Source: Acinetobacter colistiniresistens
GTDB lineage: Bacteria; Pseudomonadota; Gammaproteobacteria; Pseudomonadales; Moraxellaceae
Assembly (NCBI RefSeq): GCF_024582815.1
Contig: NZ_CP102099.1
Location: forward strand, 2,418,001-2,482,000
Direction: 5' to 3'
DNA: 64,000 bases
In this document: piece after piece, positions 34,428 through 44,269 of the stretch
Layout of the letters: each line of letters begins with the position of its first letter
Position numbering within the stretch: the stretch's first letter is position 1
Position numbers and translations under genes: made by a program
The notes under the pieces: model-generated
The model's database searches: none
Told to the model about the DNA's origin: nothing
What the model saw: only the letters and a program-made list of their open reading frames with translations

Positions 34428-35483
34428 TCAATGATGTAACTGTGGACCAAGAAATTCAAATGGTTTTGAGACTTTAAATTGATCGGTTGCATCGCCAGCA
34501 AAAGTATTTTGTTGATCTTTGCCAAGATCAAGTTTACGTGTTAAACCATCTTTAAAGTTAATTTTCTTTAAATCTACCCAAAATACATTTGGCGAAACAG
34601 CGGATTCAAAGAAATAAAGTTGCTGCTTATGATCCGCAACTGTTCTCCAGCGTGTAGAGGAAATATTAGGTTCTTCTGCCGTATTTAAACCATAGGGAAC
34701 AGATGCATTACGGATCACACTAAAGACGGAAGCTAAAGCATCTTTAGGGTTATCACTCTTTGGAATTGCATTGATATAAAATGACGCGCGCGCAAATCGA
34801 TCCGCAGCACGATTAGTGCCTGGTAGCATCACGGTTCCACCAATTTGTTGCCAGTAAGTATTTAGTGCAAGTTGTTGATCAAAGGTTGGGGAGTTAGTCA
34901 TGACTTGGTATTTTTTGTTGTGATGAATTACCTGTTTACCGCCTATATATTCAATAATTGCACTATCACCAGTTTTATCAGAAATAGATAAATGTAATGT
35001 TGCTAAACGCTGTTCACCAGGAACACTATCGGTAATCAGATCAAATGGTTCTTTTTCCAATGCATTTACTGCTTCGGAAACCGTTGCATAGTTATCGAGT
35101 ACATATTGTGCCCAAGCAGAAATGCTGAGTTGCGGTTTATTCGATTTTTTGGTGTCTGGATATTGTGACTCGACCAGCCATAATACGTTTGCAACAAGTC
35201 CCGCTTCATTCATGCCATCGGTGGTTGAGATATCATAACCTGTTGCGATAACACTGCCATATTTGGCTTTCCATTTTAGTGATTTTGACCCAGCATTACT
35301 GTCTCTCATCACGCCACTTGGAAAAATCCATAAATTGGTCCCGACATCAACTTTCCAGTCCATTGAACGCGCTGTAATGATGTGGTTGTTATTGCCTAAA
35401 TAAACGGCACGAGTACAGGCATGACTGGTTTGTAAGATCAGTGATGAGCTAAGAATGGAAAGACACAATATTTTTTTAAACAC
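34428..35483 (-). CDS. Linear amide C-N hydrolase, choloylglycine hydrolase / penicillin V acylase family
   Basis: 351 residues. A signal peptide ends at SHA and the next residue is Cys23 (CTRAVYLG), the Ntn nucleophile exposed by cleavage. Further family marks: ARSMDWKVDVGTNLW, DGMNEAGLVANVLWL, AIIEYIGGKQVIHHN, MTNSPTFDQQL and RFARASFYI. Exported; acts on amide bonds of bile salts, penicillin V or acyl-homoserine lactones depending on the member. Gram-negative members often cut AHL signals (family knowledge). Stands alone upstream of roxA. Confidence 0.9.
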   Translation of the reverse strand: MFKKILCLSILSSSLILQTSHACTRAVYLGNNNHIITARSMDWKVDVGTNLWIFPSGVMRDSNAGSKSLKWKAKYGSVIATGYDISTTDGMNEAGLVANVLWLVESQYPDTKKSNKPQLSISAWAQYVLDNYATVSEAVNALEKEPFDLITDSVPGEQRLATLHLSISDKTGDSAIIEYIGGKQVIHHNKKYQVMTNSPTFDQQLALNTYWQQIGGTVMLPGTNRAADRFARASFYINAIPKSDNPKDALASVFSVIRNASVPYGLNTAEEPNISSTRWRTVADHKQQLYFFESAVSPNVFWVDLKKINFKDGLTRKLDLGKDQQNTFAGDATDQFKVSKPFEFLGPQLHH

Positions 35484-35637
35484 AAGTCGGACTCCTTGCT
35501 GTTATATAAAAGTGATTTATATCGAATGTTTTTATAATGACTTCGCTTTAGTCTATTAAATTTTTTTCTTATTCAAGCATTAAAATGTAATCATTAAAAA
35601 AGTATGGGTTTATTTTTTGTTCGCATTATCGTGAAAC

Positions 35638-35675
35638 GATGCCAAGGCTGAAAATGAAACGGCCTTGGCATCATT
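35638..35675 (-). terminator. Terminator of roxA
   Basis: GATGCCAAGGC pairs with GCCTTGGCATC. Confidence 0.75.
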
Positions 35676-35691
35676 GAAATAGCTTAGAGCC

Positions 35692-36852
35692 TTAGTTTGG
35701 TGGCAAGAGCATCACAACTGCGCTATTGAGCAGTAGGGTGATATCTTCTAAAATCTCTGCTGCATGAAAACGTTGATCAAGCATCAAGCTTTCGCCATCT
35801 GCTATTTGCTTAAGGTAAGGGGCGAATGTTTCAGAAATGCAAATGGTATCGCCATTTGCCCAAAACTCTAAATATTCACCTTGTTTTCTATAAAGTAATC
35901 GAGAAGCTGGCTCTAGAATGATTTGATAATCCGCGCCAATCACCTCGGCAACATCATTCACATTAACTTCTTCTGGTTCTGGAATGTTGTTGGGGTAGCT
36001 TGCTTCGCTCATATACGCCATGATTGCCGCATCGAACTCAGGCGCTTGCGTGAGATAATCCAGTAACTGAGTTTTTAAATATGAAAACTCGGTACTGTTA
36101 ATTTCCCCAAGATTTGCAGTTTGCTGGCGCGCAATATCAGCCAATGGATTTTTGAGAGAAGTATTTTCCGCAAATTTGTCACTGACCTGATCAATCATTT
36201 CTGAAAGATTTGGCATGCGGAAACCGAAAGAGAAAGTTAAGCAATCATCTTCTGCAACGCCGTAATGTGCCAGGCCTGGGGGGACATATAGAAGGTCACC
36301 AGGGGCAAGTACTTCATCAAACTGGATATCCAGTTCAGCTAACAGTTTTAAGGGTTGATCTGGTAAAAATTGAGTCGATTCATCACACATTTGACCTAAT
36401 TGCCAACGACGGTGACCGTGTCCTTGTACCAGAAACACATCATAAAAATCAAAGTGTTTACCGACAGAACCGCCTTGAGGTGCATAAGACACCATGATGT
36501 CATCGCGACGCCATTGAGGAATAAAGGGAAATTTCTTCCAAAGTTCAGCGATATCGAAAGAGTAGTGATCCACTGCCTGAACTAAAAGTGTCCAGAGATT
36601 AGGCAGTTTTTGGAAGTCGCCTTTGGTTAAAGGCGATGATTTAACATGCCATTCATTTGGATTTTTATTTTTTTGACGAATTAAGCGGGCGGTGACATCT
36701 TCTTCAAGTGCCAGCTCTTGAACATCTTCTGGTTCTAATAAACCGATAATTTCAGGCATTGCATTACGAACCAGCAAGGGTTTTTTCTGCCAGTATTCCG
36801 TAAGAAATTGTTCTGCGGTAATGCCGCCGAGTACCGCTAAAGATTGAGACAT
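35692..36852 (-). CDS. roxA: 50S ribosomal protein uL16 arginine 3-hydroxylase (RoxA/YcfD-type cupin)
   Basis: 386 residues from MSQSLAVLGG; the in-frame Met at 36873 adds seven residues and is not conserved-looking. JmjC-type cupin: GGSVGKHFDFYDVFLVQGHGHRRWQLG carries the H-x-D iron ligands, and LYVPPGLAHYG carries the distal His. N-terminal FLTEYWQKKPLLVRNAMPE matches the family. A 2-oxoglutarate/Fe(II) oxygenase that hydroxylates a ribosomal protein arginine. Confidence 0.9.
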   Translation of the reverse strand: MSQSLAVLGGITAEQFLTEYWQKKPLLVRNAMPEIIGLLEPEDVQELALEEDVTARLIRQKNKNPNEWHVKSSPLTKGDFQKLPNLWTLLVQAVDHYSFDIAELWKKFPFIPQWRRDDIMVSYAPQGGSVGKHFDFYDVFLVQGHGHRRWQLGQMCDESTQFLPDQPLKLLAELDIQFDEVLAPGDLLYVPPGLAHYGVAEDDCLTFSFGFRMPNLSEMIDQVSDKFAENTSLKNPLADIARQQTANLGEINSTEFSYLKTQLLDYLTQAPEFDAAIMAYMSEASYPNNIPEPEEVNVNDVAEVIGADYQIILEPASRLLYRKQGEYLEFWANGDTICISETFAPYLKQIADGESLMLDQRFHAAEILEDITLLLNSAVVMLLPPN

Positions 36853-37044
36853 GGGAAATGAAACCAACAACATTTAAATTGGCGCATATTGTCCCTTGAG
36901 TTGAATATTGACGCAAGTCCTGTGTGAATGTGATGAAATCCGCATGAAAAGTTATAGAATGTACTTAATCTTGATCAATTAGCAGCGGATTCGTTCACAG
37001 TCTTTCAAAAAAACAGTATGCTTAACATGCAAAAAGGAGCATAC

Positions 37045-39099
37045 ATGTATCAAGTACTGGCAAGAAAATACCGTCCACGTAATTTCAATGAGTTAGTGGG
37101 GCAAAACCATGTTTCTCGTGCTTTAACCAGCGCATTGGAACGTGGGCGTTTGCATCATGCCTACTTGTTTACAGGAACGCGTGGTGTCGGGAAAACCACG
37201 ATTGCCCGTATTTTGGCCAAGTGTTTAAACTGTGAGACTGGGGTTACTTCGACGCCATGTGAAGTCTGTACAACCTGTAAGGCAGTAAATGAAGGCCGTT
37301 TTATTGACTTGATCGAGATCGATGCAGCATCGCGAACCAAAGTTGAAGATACCCGCGAGTTACTTGACAATGTGCCTTATGCACCGACGCAAGGCCGTTT
37401 CAAAGTTTATCTGATCGATGAAGTGCATATGCTTTCAACGCATTCTTTTAATGCGTTATTGAAAACTTTGGAAGAGCCGCCCGAACACGTCAAATTCCTA
37501 TTTGCAACAACAGATCCTCAAAAACTTCCAATTACCGTGATCTCGCGCTGTTTGCAATTTACCTTGCGTCCTTTGGCTGTCGATGAAATTACTGAACATT
37601 TGGCTGCAATTTTAAATAAAGAACAGATTGAGGCCGATCAAGATGCGATTTGGCAAATTGCTGAATCTGCACAAGGTTCATTGCGTGATGCGTTATCGTT
37701 AACTGACCAGGCGATTGCTTATGGTCAAGGTGCTGTCCATCATCAAGATGTCAAAGACATGTTGGGTTTAATTGACCGAACCATTATTTATGACCTGATT
37801 TTAGCGATTCATCAAAATCAGCAGGCTCGAGTCAGCCAGTTATTGCTACAGTTTAGACAGCAAGCTTTAGATGTGTCTTTGGTTCTGGATCAACTGGTTT
37901 CGACCTTGCATGAATTGGCTTTATTGCAGTATTTACCTGATCTTGCACTGAAATATAGTGAGGAAATTAATCAGAAAATTATACAGCTCTCCAAGCTGGT
38001 TTCTGCTCAGGATTTGCAGCTTTATTATCAAATTGCCTGCAAAGGGCGTGCTGAGTTGCAGCTTGCGGTGACACAAGAGCAAGGCTTTGAAATGACAGTC
38101 TTGCGGTTACTCGCATTTAGACCAATGAGCATGCATGAGGTAACGGTGGTCAGCGCAACACCCGTAACCCAGATTGCAGCCGCTGTTGTCGCTGAACAAG
38201 TACAGAATTTAAGTCAAGACAATCAGCTTGCAGTTCAGGCAGAAGTGGGTCATGTTGAACCTGAACCTGAACCTGAACCTGAACCTGAACCTGAACCTGA
38301 ACCTGAACCTGAACCTGAACCTGAACCTGAACCTGAACCTGAACCTGAACCTGAACCTGAACCTGAACCTGAACCTGCGACAGAAAATCAGGAGAGCAGT
38401 CTGATGGTATTCGATGCAGAAGCGGGGCAATTGATTGGATTGGAAGCATCTGCAGAGCAGCATTTAACTCAATCAATGCTTACAGAAAGTGATGATGTTT
38501 TAATTTTCCCTGTTGAACCAGATGCAGCGGTACAAGTTGTAGTGGAAAGCCCGAAGCTTGAAGCTCGTCCTGTTGTCGAGCCTGAGCTTTCTGTTCAAAC
38601 GGCTGAAGAGCCGATCAGTCAGCCTGTACTTGAAAAAGTAGTAGTTGCAGCGGAGGGCATGGCTGAGCAAAGCCATCTTATGCCGCAGGATATTCTAAAG
38701 TTAGCTGAGCAAGTTTTAGAAGGTGATTGGGATTTAGCAAAATGGGAGTTTTGGTTTAGAACCAGTCAGTTATCGCCTGCGGTTCAAGAGTTGGCGCAGC
38801 ATGGCATTATGCAGGGACAAATTAATGGCGCTTCAACCTTCCAGATTCCGCAGGAATACGAAGGTATGTTGTCGCAATTACAGCATGGTTTAGAGGATGC
38901 ATTAAAAGCGCAATGGCCGCAAACGCAGTTTAGTGTGCAATACGCTGTCGTTGATTCAAATACGCCGTTAGTGATGCAAAATGAACGTAAAGAACGTGCG
39001 TTTAGCCGTGCAGTTGAATTACTTCATCAAGAGCCAACCATTAAAAGTTTGGTGGATAGCTTTGATGCTGAACTTCAAAACGTTCAATTAAAGCCTTAA
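37045..39099 (+). CDS. dnaX: DNA polymerase III subunit tau (DnaX) with a long Glu-Pro repeat
   Basis: 684 residues from the ATG at 37045, which has AAGGAG just before it; an upstream in-frame ATG at 37018 lacks this. AAA+ clamp-loader module: [19 protein letters not shown], Walker [10 protein letters not shown], four zinc-ribbon cysteines, LIDEVHMLS and TTDPQKLP...SRCLQF. Residues about 405-444 are twenty Glu-Pro pairs encoded by twenty GAACCT units. The C-terminal tau part follows with [14 protein letters not shown]. No E. coli-like A6G slip site was noticed, so only full-length tau is expected. Confidence 0.95.
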   Translation: MYQVLARKYRPRNFNELVGQNHVSRALTSALERGRLHHAYLFTGTRGVGKTTIARILAKCLNCETGVTSTPCEVCTTCKAVNEGRFIDLIEIDAASRTKVEDTRELLDNVPYAPTQGRFKVYLIDEVHMLSTHSFNALLKTLEEPPEHVKFLFATTDPQKLPITVISRCLQFTLRPLAVDEITEHLAAILNKEQIEADQDAIWQIAESAQGSLRDALSLTDQAIAYGQGAVHHQDVKDMLGLIDRTIIYDLILAIHQNQQARVSQLLLQFRQQALDVSLVLDQLVSTLHELALLQYLPDLALKYSEEINQKIIQLSKLVSAQDLQLYYQIACKGRAELQLAVTQEQGFEMTVLRLLAFRPMSMHEVTVVSATPVTQIAAAVVAEQVQNLSQDNQLAVQAEVGHVEPEPEPEPEPEPEPEPEPEPEPEPEPEPEPEPEPEPEPEPATENQESSLMVFDAEAGQLIGLEASAEQHLTQSMLTESDDVLIFPVEPDAAVQVVVESPKLEARPVVEPELSVQTAEEPISQPVLEKVVVAAEGMAEQSHLMPQDILKLAEQVLEGDWDLAKWEFWFRTSQLSPAVQELAQHGIMQGQINGASTFQIPQEYEGMLSQLQHGLEDALKAQWPQTQFSVQYAVVDSNTPLVMQNERKERAFSRAVELLHQEPTIKSLVDSFDAELQNVQLKP
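38257..38376 (+). repeat. Hexanucleotide tandem repeat (GAACCT) x20 inside dnaX
   Basis: Twenty perfect GAACCT units, in frame, giving (Glu-Pro)20. Perfect identity at the DNA level points to slippage and recent copy-number change. It separates the clamp-loader module from the tau C-terminal domains, where length change would be tolerated. Confidence 0.97.
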
Positions 39100-39142
39100 A
39101 TGTGTGATTGGTGGCTGCTGCAGGTCATCATTAGAATAATAA

Positions 39143-39180
39143 GACCCCGATCTTTTCATTAAATTGAAAGATTTGGGTCA
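39143..39180 (+). terminator. Terminator after dnaX
   Basis: GACCCCGATCTTT pairs with AAAGATTTGGGTC. Confidence 0.7.
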
Positions 39181-39243
39181 CGTCCCTGTCATTGTACTTT
39201 TCTATGTTAGTCATCTTGGTTTCAGAATGGATTGGACATCGCA

Positions 39244-39396
39244 ATGAACAGGCAGGGCGCAGGCGTCGTTTTCTTTAAATATTCGCATTTTTTGTTAATG
39301 AGTGTCATTTTGCTGACTGGCTGCAACGATTCGGCAAATGATCATTCAACCACATCAGAAACAGGAAAAAAGCCTGTTATGCGCTGTGCTCCATAA
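39244..39396 (+). CDS. Small 50-residue lipoprotein before plcN
   Basis: ATG 39244 to TAA 39394-39396. Basic N-terminus, hydrophobic segment FLLMSVILLTGC with lipobox LLTGC (Cys27), then a short Ser/Thr/Lys-rich tail ending MRCAP. It ends 24 bases before plcN, so they are likely co-transcribed. Function unknown; a phospholipase-associated lipoprotein is possible. Confidence 0.6.
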   Translation: MNRQGAGVVFFKYSHFLLMSVILLTGCNDSANDHSTTSETGKKPVMRCAP

Positions 39397-39420
39397 AACA
39401 ACAATAAGAAGACTTTAATC

Positions 39421-41649
39421 ATGATTACACGCCGTAAATTTTTAAACTATTCTCTCAATATGGGTGTCGGTGCTGCGGCATTGACAGCTTTCCCATCCAG
39501 CATCCAAAAAGCACTCGCGATTCCTGCAAACAATCTGACTGGTAGCATTCAAGATGTTGAACATGTTGTGATTTTAATGCAGGAAAACCGCTCCTTTGAC
39601 CATTACTTTGGAACATTAAAAGGTGTTCGTGGTTTTGCCGATCGTTTTACCATTCCTTTGGCAAATGGCCGCCGTGTGTGGGAGCAGTTGAGACGCAATG
39701 GGCAGGTTTTAACCCCCTTCCATTTAGACGGTAGTACCAATAATGCACAACGTGCAAGTGGCACACCGCATACCTGGAATGACAGTCAACAGGCATGGGA
39801 CAATGGCCGAATGGGCAGCTGGCCGACCTATAAGACTGATATTTCAATGGGATATTTTAAAGAGCAAGAACTTCCATATCAGTTTGCTCTTGCCAATGCC
39901 TTTACCCTTTGTGATGCTTACCATTGTTCAATGCATACAGGTACCGATGCGAACCGTTCATTTCATTTGACTGGGACAAATGGCGCAACACCCACCAAAA
40001 GGTCATTTGTTAATAATGAATGGGACTGGATTGATGGCAATCCAGCTACCGCAGATCGTGGTTATAGCTGGAAGACCTATGCAGAACGCTTGGAAGAAGC
40101 GGGTATCAGTTGGATGTGTTATCAAAACATGCCCGATGAGTGGGGTGATAATATGCTGGGGGCATTCCGATCCTTCCGAAAGGCAAATATAGCATCAGGT
40201 TATCCTGTTTCAAGTGGCGGTGAACCCAATAAGCCCTATGCCGATACAGGACAGAAATTACCCTATAAAGCCTATGATCGCGCAACGGATAATGCAAAAA
40301 ATCCATTATATAAAGGCATTGCCAATACTTTGCCAGGGAATAAACCTGAAGAATATCTGGATGCATTTAAACGAGATATTCGAGAAGGTAAATTACCACA
40401 AGTTTCTTGGATTAATGCGCCATCCATTTATTGCGAACATCCTGATCCATCAAGTCCTGTACAAGGCGCATGGTTTATTCAGGAAATTATGAATGCGTTA
40501 ACGGCTGTGCCAGAAGTATGGAGTAAAACCGCTTTATTGATTAATTTTGATGAAAATGATGGCTATTTTGATCATGTGCCGTCACCATCTGCGCCATCAC
40601 GGCTTGCAAATGGTCAATATGCCGGTAAGTCGACACTCAGTACGGCTGATATGCAAGATGAATATTTTAATCACCCTGCACCAGAGGGGAGTCGCTCGCA
40701 ACCGCTACCAGATGGTCGTGTATACGGGCCCGGACCACGTGTTCCGTTATATGTGATTTCGCCTTGGAGCCGTGGCGGTTGGGTGAACTCACAAGTATTT
40801 GACCATACCTCGGTGTTGATGTTCCTGGAGCAGCGTTTTGGGGTAAAAGAACCCAATATTAGTCCATACCGCCGCGCTGTCTGTGGTGATCTCACCAGTG
40901 CTTTTAATTTCAAAAATCCAAATGCGGATGGCGTACCCTCATTAAACGGGCAACAAACACGTTTAGATGCGGATAATTTAAGAACACGTCAGGAGGCTTT
41001 GCCGGCTGTACCTGTGCCAAGTGAGATTAAAACGCCGATTCAGCAAAGCGGGATACGTTTTTCGCGTGCCTTACCTTATGAATTACATACCAGTGCAAAA
41101 TGTCAGACCGATGGTAAGGTACAGTTAATTTTTGCGAATACCGGTACACAGGCGGCAGTATTCCATGTATACGACAAATTGAATCTAAACCGTGTTCCTC
41201 AACGCTATATTGTGGAACCGAACAAAACTTTAGAGGATGTTTGGGATGCCTTGAAAGATAATTTAGGGCGTTATGATTTATGGGTACTCGGACCAAATGG
41301 TTACCATCGCCATTTTAAAGGTGATCTACAGCGTATTGTCGATAGTGGTGTTCAACCCGAGATTCGGGTGTGTTATGACATCGCCAATGGGGATGTTTAT
41401 GCAGAGTTGATGAATCATGGAACCAAAGATGCACTCTTTACACTAAAACCCTGTGCCTATCGCACCGATGCGCCTTTGCAGGTGAGCGTAAAAGCGGGAC
41501 AAGTAGCGAAACAGCATTGGGCATTGGCAGAAGTCGGATATTGGTATGACTTTGAAGTGACATGTCAAAGTGATGTGAGTTACTACCGCCGTTTTGCAGG
41601 GCGAGTTGAAACCGGTGAGGATTCATTTAGCGATCCTGCCATGATTTAA
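39421..41649 (+). CDS. plcN: Phosphocholine-specific phospholipase C (PlcN/PlcH type)
   Basis: 742 residues. Twin-arginine signal: MITRRKFLNYSLNMGVGAAA. The phosphoesterase domain opens with EHVVILMQENRSFDHYFGTLKGVRGFADR, has CDAYHCSMHTGTDANR, then INFDENDGYFDHVPSP; the C-terminal 180 residues are the two DUF756-type beta domains. Exported folded via Tat; splits phosphatidylcholine or sphingomyelin, a virulence trait in Acinetobacter. Phosphate-responsive control is common in the family, but no clear Pho box was noticed. Confidence 0.93.
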   Translation: MITRRKFLNYSLNMGVGAAALTAFPSSIQKALAIPANNLTGSIQDVEHVVILMQENRSFDHYFGTLKGVRGFADRFTIPLANGRRVWEQLRRNGQVLTPFHLDGSTNNAQRASGTPHTWNDSQQAWDNGRMGSWPTYKTDISMGYFKEQELPYQFALANAFTLCDAYHCSMHTGTDANRSFHLTGTNGATPTKRSFVNNEWDWIDGNPATADRGYSWKTYAERLEEAGISWMCYQNMPDEWGDNMLGAFRSFRKANIASGYPVSSGGEPNKPYADTGQKLPYKAYDRATDNAKNPLYKGIANTLPGNKPEEYLDAFKRDIREGKLPQVSWINAPSIYCEHPDPSSPVQGAWFIQEIMNALTAVPEVWSKTALLINFDENDGYFDHVPSPSAPSRLANGQYAGKSTLSTADMQDEYFNHPAPEGSRSQPLPDGRVYGPGPRVPLYVISPWSRGGWVNSQVFDHTSVLMFLEQRFGVKEPNISPYRRAVCGDLTSAFNFKNPNADGVPSLNGQQTRLDADNLRTRQEALPAVPVPSEIKTPIQQSGIRFSRALPYELHTSAKCQTDGKVQLIFANTGTQAAVFHVYDKLNLNRVPQRYIVEPNKTLEDVWDALKDNLGRYDLWVLGPNGYHRHFKGDLQRIVDSGVQPEIRVCYDIANGDVYAELMNHGTKDALFTLKPCAYRTDAPLQVSVKAGQVAKQHWALAEVGYWYDFEVTCQSDVSYYRRFAGRVETGEDSFSDPAMI

Positions 41650-41659
41650 CCGATTGTTC

Positions 41660-41693
41660 GGGCAAAAAGAATGATGCATTTTCTTTTTGCCCC
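41660..41693. terminator. Bidirectional terminator between plcN and thioesterase genes
   Basis: GGGCAAAAAGAA pairs with TTCTTTTTGCCC. Confidence 0.85.
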
Positions 41694-41699
41694 ATACTT

Positions 41700-42131
41700 T
41701 TACATAAAATGGGTTAAAACTTCCCGCATACGCTCAGGAATGGGGATGCTTTTTCGAGTTTCACGATCTACAAACACATGCACAAAATGACCTTGTGCTG
41801 CTGCTTGTTGTTGGCCATGTTTAAAAATTGCCAGTTCATACCGTAGTGATGAATTACCAATTTTTCCAATTGCAACGCCGACTTCAATCATTTCGGGAAA
41901 AGACAGTTCTTGAAAGAAACTACAGGCTGAGTCAACAACCAGACCAATGCTTTCACTGCGATGAATATCGAAACCGGTTTGCTGGATCAGCAGTGCATTT
42001 GCAGCAGTATCAAAATAACTATAGTAAGTGACGTTATTTACATGGCCATAGAGGTCGTTGTCTGCCCAACGGGTTTGAATCGGCAGAAAGAATTTAAATT
42101 GTTCTCGTGTTTTTAATACGGGTTTGGTCAT
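41700..42131 (-). CDS. 4HBT-family acyl-CoA thioesterase
   Basis: 143 residues, hot-dog fold: TRWADNDLYGHVNNVTYYSYFDTAANALL contains the catalytic Asp and the DxxGHVNN motif, then SACSFFQELSFPEMIEVGVAI. Cytosolic hydrolysis of acyl-CoA. Overlaps the alcohol dehydrogenase stop by four bases, so both are in one operon, perhaps for alcohol/acid degradation. Confidence 0.88.
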   Translation of the reverse strand: MTKPVLKTREQFKFFLPIQTRWADNDLYGHVNNVTYYSYFDTAANALLIQQTGFDIHRSESIGLVVDSACSFFQELSFPEMIEVGVAIGKIGNSSLRYELAIFKHGQQQAAAQGHFVHVFVDRETRKSIPIPERMREVLTHFM

Positions 42132-43288
42132 GCATAAATCGCCTGATAAATGTGTAAAGCATCCTGTTCCGTCATTTCTCTTGGATTGTTTTGCAAGAGT
42201 CTGGTTTGTAACATCGCATCTTTGGCCAGCTGTGGTAGTTTGGCCTCGGCAATGTTCAAATCTTTTAATTTTAGTGTTAAACCACTGTGATCCAGATGGT
42301 TTTGCATATGATCAATGAACAGGTCACATAAGCCATCGGTACAGCCTGTACTGCGTGGATCTAAGAGTTGCATGAGCTCGGCATAATGCTGTTTAGCCTT
42401 TGGTGCGTTAAATTTTAAAACCTCAACCAGCACCAAGGCATTGGTATGTCCATGCGAAAGGTGAAAATGTCCACCTAATGGATATGCAAGTGCATGCACG
42501 GCACCAACGGGTGCATTGGCAAAAGCCTGACCTGCCAACATTGAACCCACCAGCATATTCTGTCTTGCTTCAAGATCAGCTCCATCTTTGAGGACTTTGG
42601 CTAAATTATGGTTGAGTAGTTTTAAAGCATTTTTAGCCAGCATATCTGCATAAAAATTCTTTTTGAGATTGGACGTATAGGCTTCTATCGCATGAACCAT
42701 AGCATCTATGCCTGTTGCAGCAGTAATATGTGCTGGTAAGCCTTGGGTGAAGGTAGCATCTAAAATGGCCACATCTGCATATAGAACCGGAGAGACCACG
42801 CCCATTTTTGTCGTAGCACCAGTGGTCACGATTGAAATAGGGGTGACTTCTGAGCCTGTTCCTGCTGTGGTTGGAATTAATATCAGGGCTAAACGAGGTG
42901 CTTTGGCCTGATTGACACCATAAATTTCACTAAGATTTTGTTGCTGTTCAGGATGAGCCAGTAAAGCAATGATTTTGGCTACATCCATGGAGCTGCCACC
43001 GCCAAAGCCAATAATCACGTCGACCTGTTCTTGCTTCGCGAAATCAACAGCTTCGAGCACAACATGTTCAGGTGGATCTGCTTGAATATCTGCATAAACA
43101 ATATGTTTAAGTCTGATTTGGTTTAAAATTTCTAAAATCGGCAGATGTAATTGATGTTGAATCATGCCTGCATCGGTCACGATTAATGCTTTATGATAAT
43201 TCTGCTGAGTAAGCACTTGTTTAAGTTCTTGTATCGAACCTAGTCCCGCGATGATGTTGGGAACAGTTTGAAATTGGAACGGGTTCAT
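42128..43288 (-). CDS. Iron-containing alcohol dehydrogenase; IS inserted next to its start
   Basis: 386 residues. NAD site GFGGGSSMDVAKIIALLA, then TAGTGSEVTPISIVTT, family signature around AMVHAIEAYTSN, and metal ligands including HLSHGHTNALVL. Oxidises short alcohols or reduces aldehydes. The IS982 element begins four bases upstream of its ATG. In the uninterrupted sequence AAGGA would have stood about six bases from the ATG; that site is now beyond the IS, so translation and transcription are probably altered. Confidence 0.92.
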   Translation of the reverse strand: MNPFQFQTVPNIIAGLGSIQELKQVLTQQNYHKALIVTDAGMIQHQLHLPILEILNQIRLKHIVYADIQADPPEHVVLEAVDFAKQEQVDVIIGFGGGSSMDVAKIIALLAHPEQQQNLSEIYGVNQAKAPRLALILIPTTAGTGSEVTPISIVTTGATTKMGVVSPVLYADVAILDATFTQGLPAHITAATGIDAMVHAIEAYTSNLKKNFYADMLAKNALKLLNHNLAKVLKDGADLEARQNMLVGSMLAGQAFANAPVGAVHALAYPLGGHFHLSHGHTNALVLVEVLKFNAPKAKQHYAELMQLLDPRSTGCTDGLCDLFIDHMQNHLDHSGLTLKLKDLNIAEAKLPQLAKDAMLQTRLLQNNPREMTEQDALHIYQAIYA

Positions 43289-43291
43289 ACA

Positions 43292-44269
43292 TAACCCGGA
43301 TCCTGCTTAAGCCGATGATTCCTTAATTTGAATTGTTGGCTTATTTTGATGGGTTAATTGATATGCGCATAGCGAGGCATAAATTCCTCCAAGAAATCCA
43401 TGAATACTACGTGCTTTACTCGTCACTAAATTGTATTGCCCCTTCAATAAACTGAATAATGTTTCTATCTTATTGCGTTGTCTTAGGTGATATTCATCTG
43501 ATGCACAGAGTTGAATAGCCTGCATATTCTTTCGATGATAAGTAATTAAATCAATACCTTGATCTTTCAATCTGATTTTTAATTCTTGGCTGATGTAACC
43601 TCGATCCCCGTAAAGTTTTGCTTCTATACCAGCAACCAATTGCTCAACCATTTTTATGTCAGCAACATGTCCATTCGATAAAGCAGAACAGGCAATTTCA
43701 CCAAATTGATTCATCGCAATATGTAATTTACAGCCATAAAACCAGCCCATTGAGCTTCTACCACGTGATGCAATTTGGACTAATGATTTATGACGCTGAA
43801 TCCGTTGATTTTTACAAACTGGCAGAGTTGTTGAATCAATCCATAAATATTGTGTAGTTTGGTCTTTCATCAGCGCCACATGTAAAGCGTGTAGAGCCAA
43901 TTGGTGCATATTGATCAGATGAATCATCCTTTGATAGCAAGGCAAGTACTTAAATAAATGGCTTTTATCTTCTTTTAACCAGGTGAAAAAGGCTTTGAAA
44001 TTATTGAAATGAGAGCATTTGTACCAAATGGCAATAAAGCAGATTTCTGAAATTTTGAGTTGAGCAGTTCTGATTCTTAAGGAACCACAGTTTTGTTTGA
44101 GAAACTCCCAATAAGTTGATTCAAATTTAAGAAAAAAATCATCAATTACGCAGAATAATTCGGTACTATTGAACATCAGGACTAGAGTTGTGAGTTTGGT
44201 GTGGTAACTCAACTGATGGCTCTAGTCCTCTTATTTTTCAAGTCAATTTCTTATCCGCGATTCGGGTTA
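43292..44269 (-). mobile_element. Complete IS982-family element, about 978 bp
   Basis: Ends read TAACCCGGATCCTGCTTAAG (from 43292) and, on the other strand, TAACCCGAATCGCGGATAAG (to 44269), 14 of 20 matching. CATACA on the left (43286-43291) and right (44270-44275) suggests a 6-bp target duplication, though the repeat-rich flank leaves one or two bases uncertain. One intact transposase gene. Inserted against the alcohol dehydrogenase start. Confidence 0.88.
43307..44176 (-). CDS. IS982-family transposase
   Basis: About 289 residues from MFNSTELFCVIDDFF (44176); a longer start at 44212 is possible. N-terminal LKISEICFIAIWYKCSHFNNFKAFF, then the DDE core: LWIDSTTLPVCKNQR (D), KLYGDRGYISQEL (D) and RQRNKIETLFSLLKGQYNL (E). 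No internal stop. Confidence 0.92.
   Translation of the reverse strand: MFNSTELFCVIDDFFLKFESTYWEFLKQNCGSLRIRTAQLKISEICFIAIWYKCSHFNNFKAFFTWLKEDKSHLFKYLPCYQRMIHLINMHQLALHALHVALMKDQTTQYLWIDSTTLPVCKNQRIQRHKSLVQIASRGRSSMGWFYGCKLHIAMNQFGEIACSALSNGHVADIKMVEQLVAGIEAKLYGDRGYISQELKIRLKDQGIDLITYHRKNMQAIQLCASDEYHLRQRNKIETLFSLLKGQYNLVTSKARSIHGFLGGIYASLCAYQLTHQNKPTIQIKESSA

Noticed and set aside
38257..38376. CRISPR-like array
   Set aside because: Units are six bases with no spacers and stay in frame; it is a coding tandem repeat.
38150..38476. Minus-strand frames in dnaX with Gln-Val or Arg-Phe repeats
   Set aside because: They are just the GAACCT array read in other frames.
43275..43281. An eighth TTGGAAC copy
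   Set aside because: It lies inside the alcohol dehydrogenase coding region with no hairpin or start after it.
33088..44269. Composite transposon formed by the two insertion sequences
   Set aside because: The elements belong to different families, have their own target duplications, and the DNA between is core genome.
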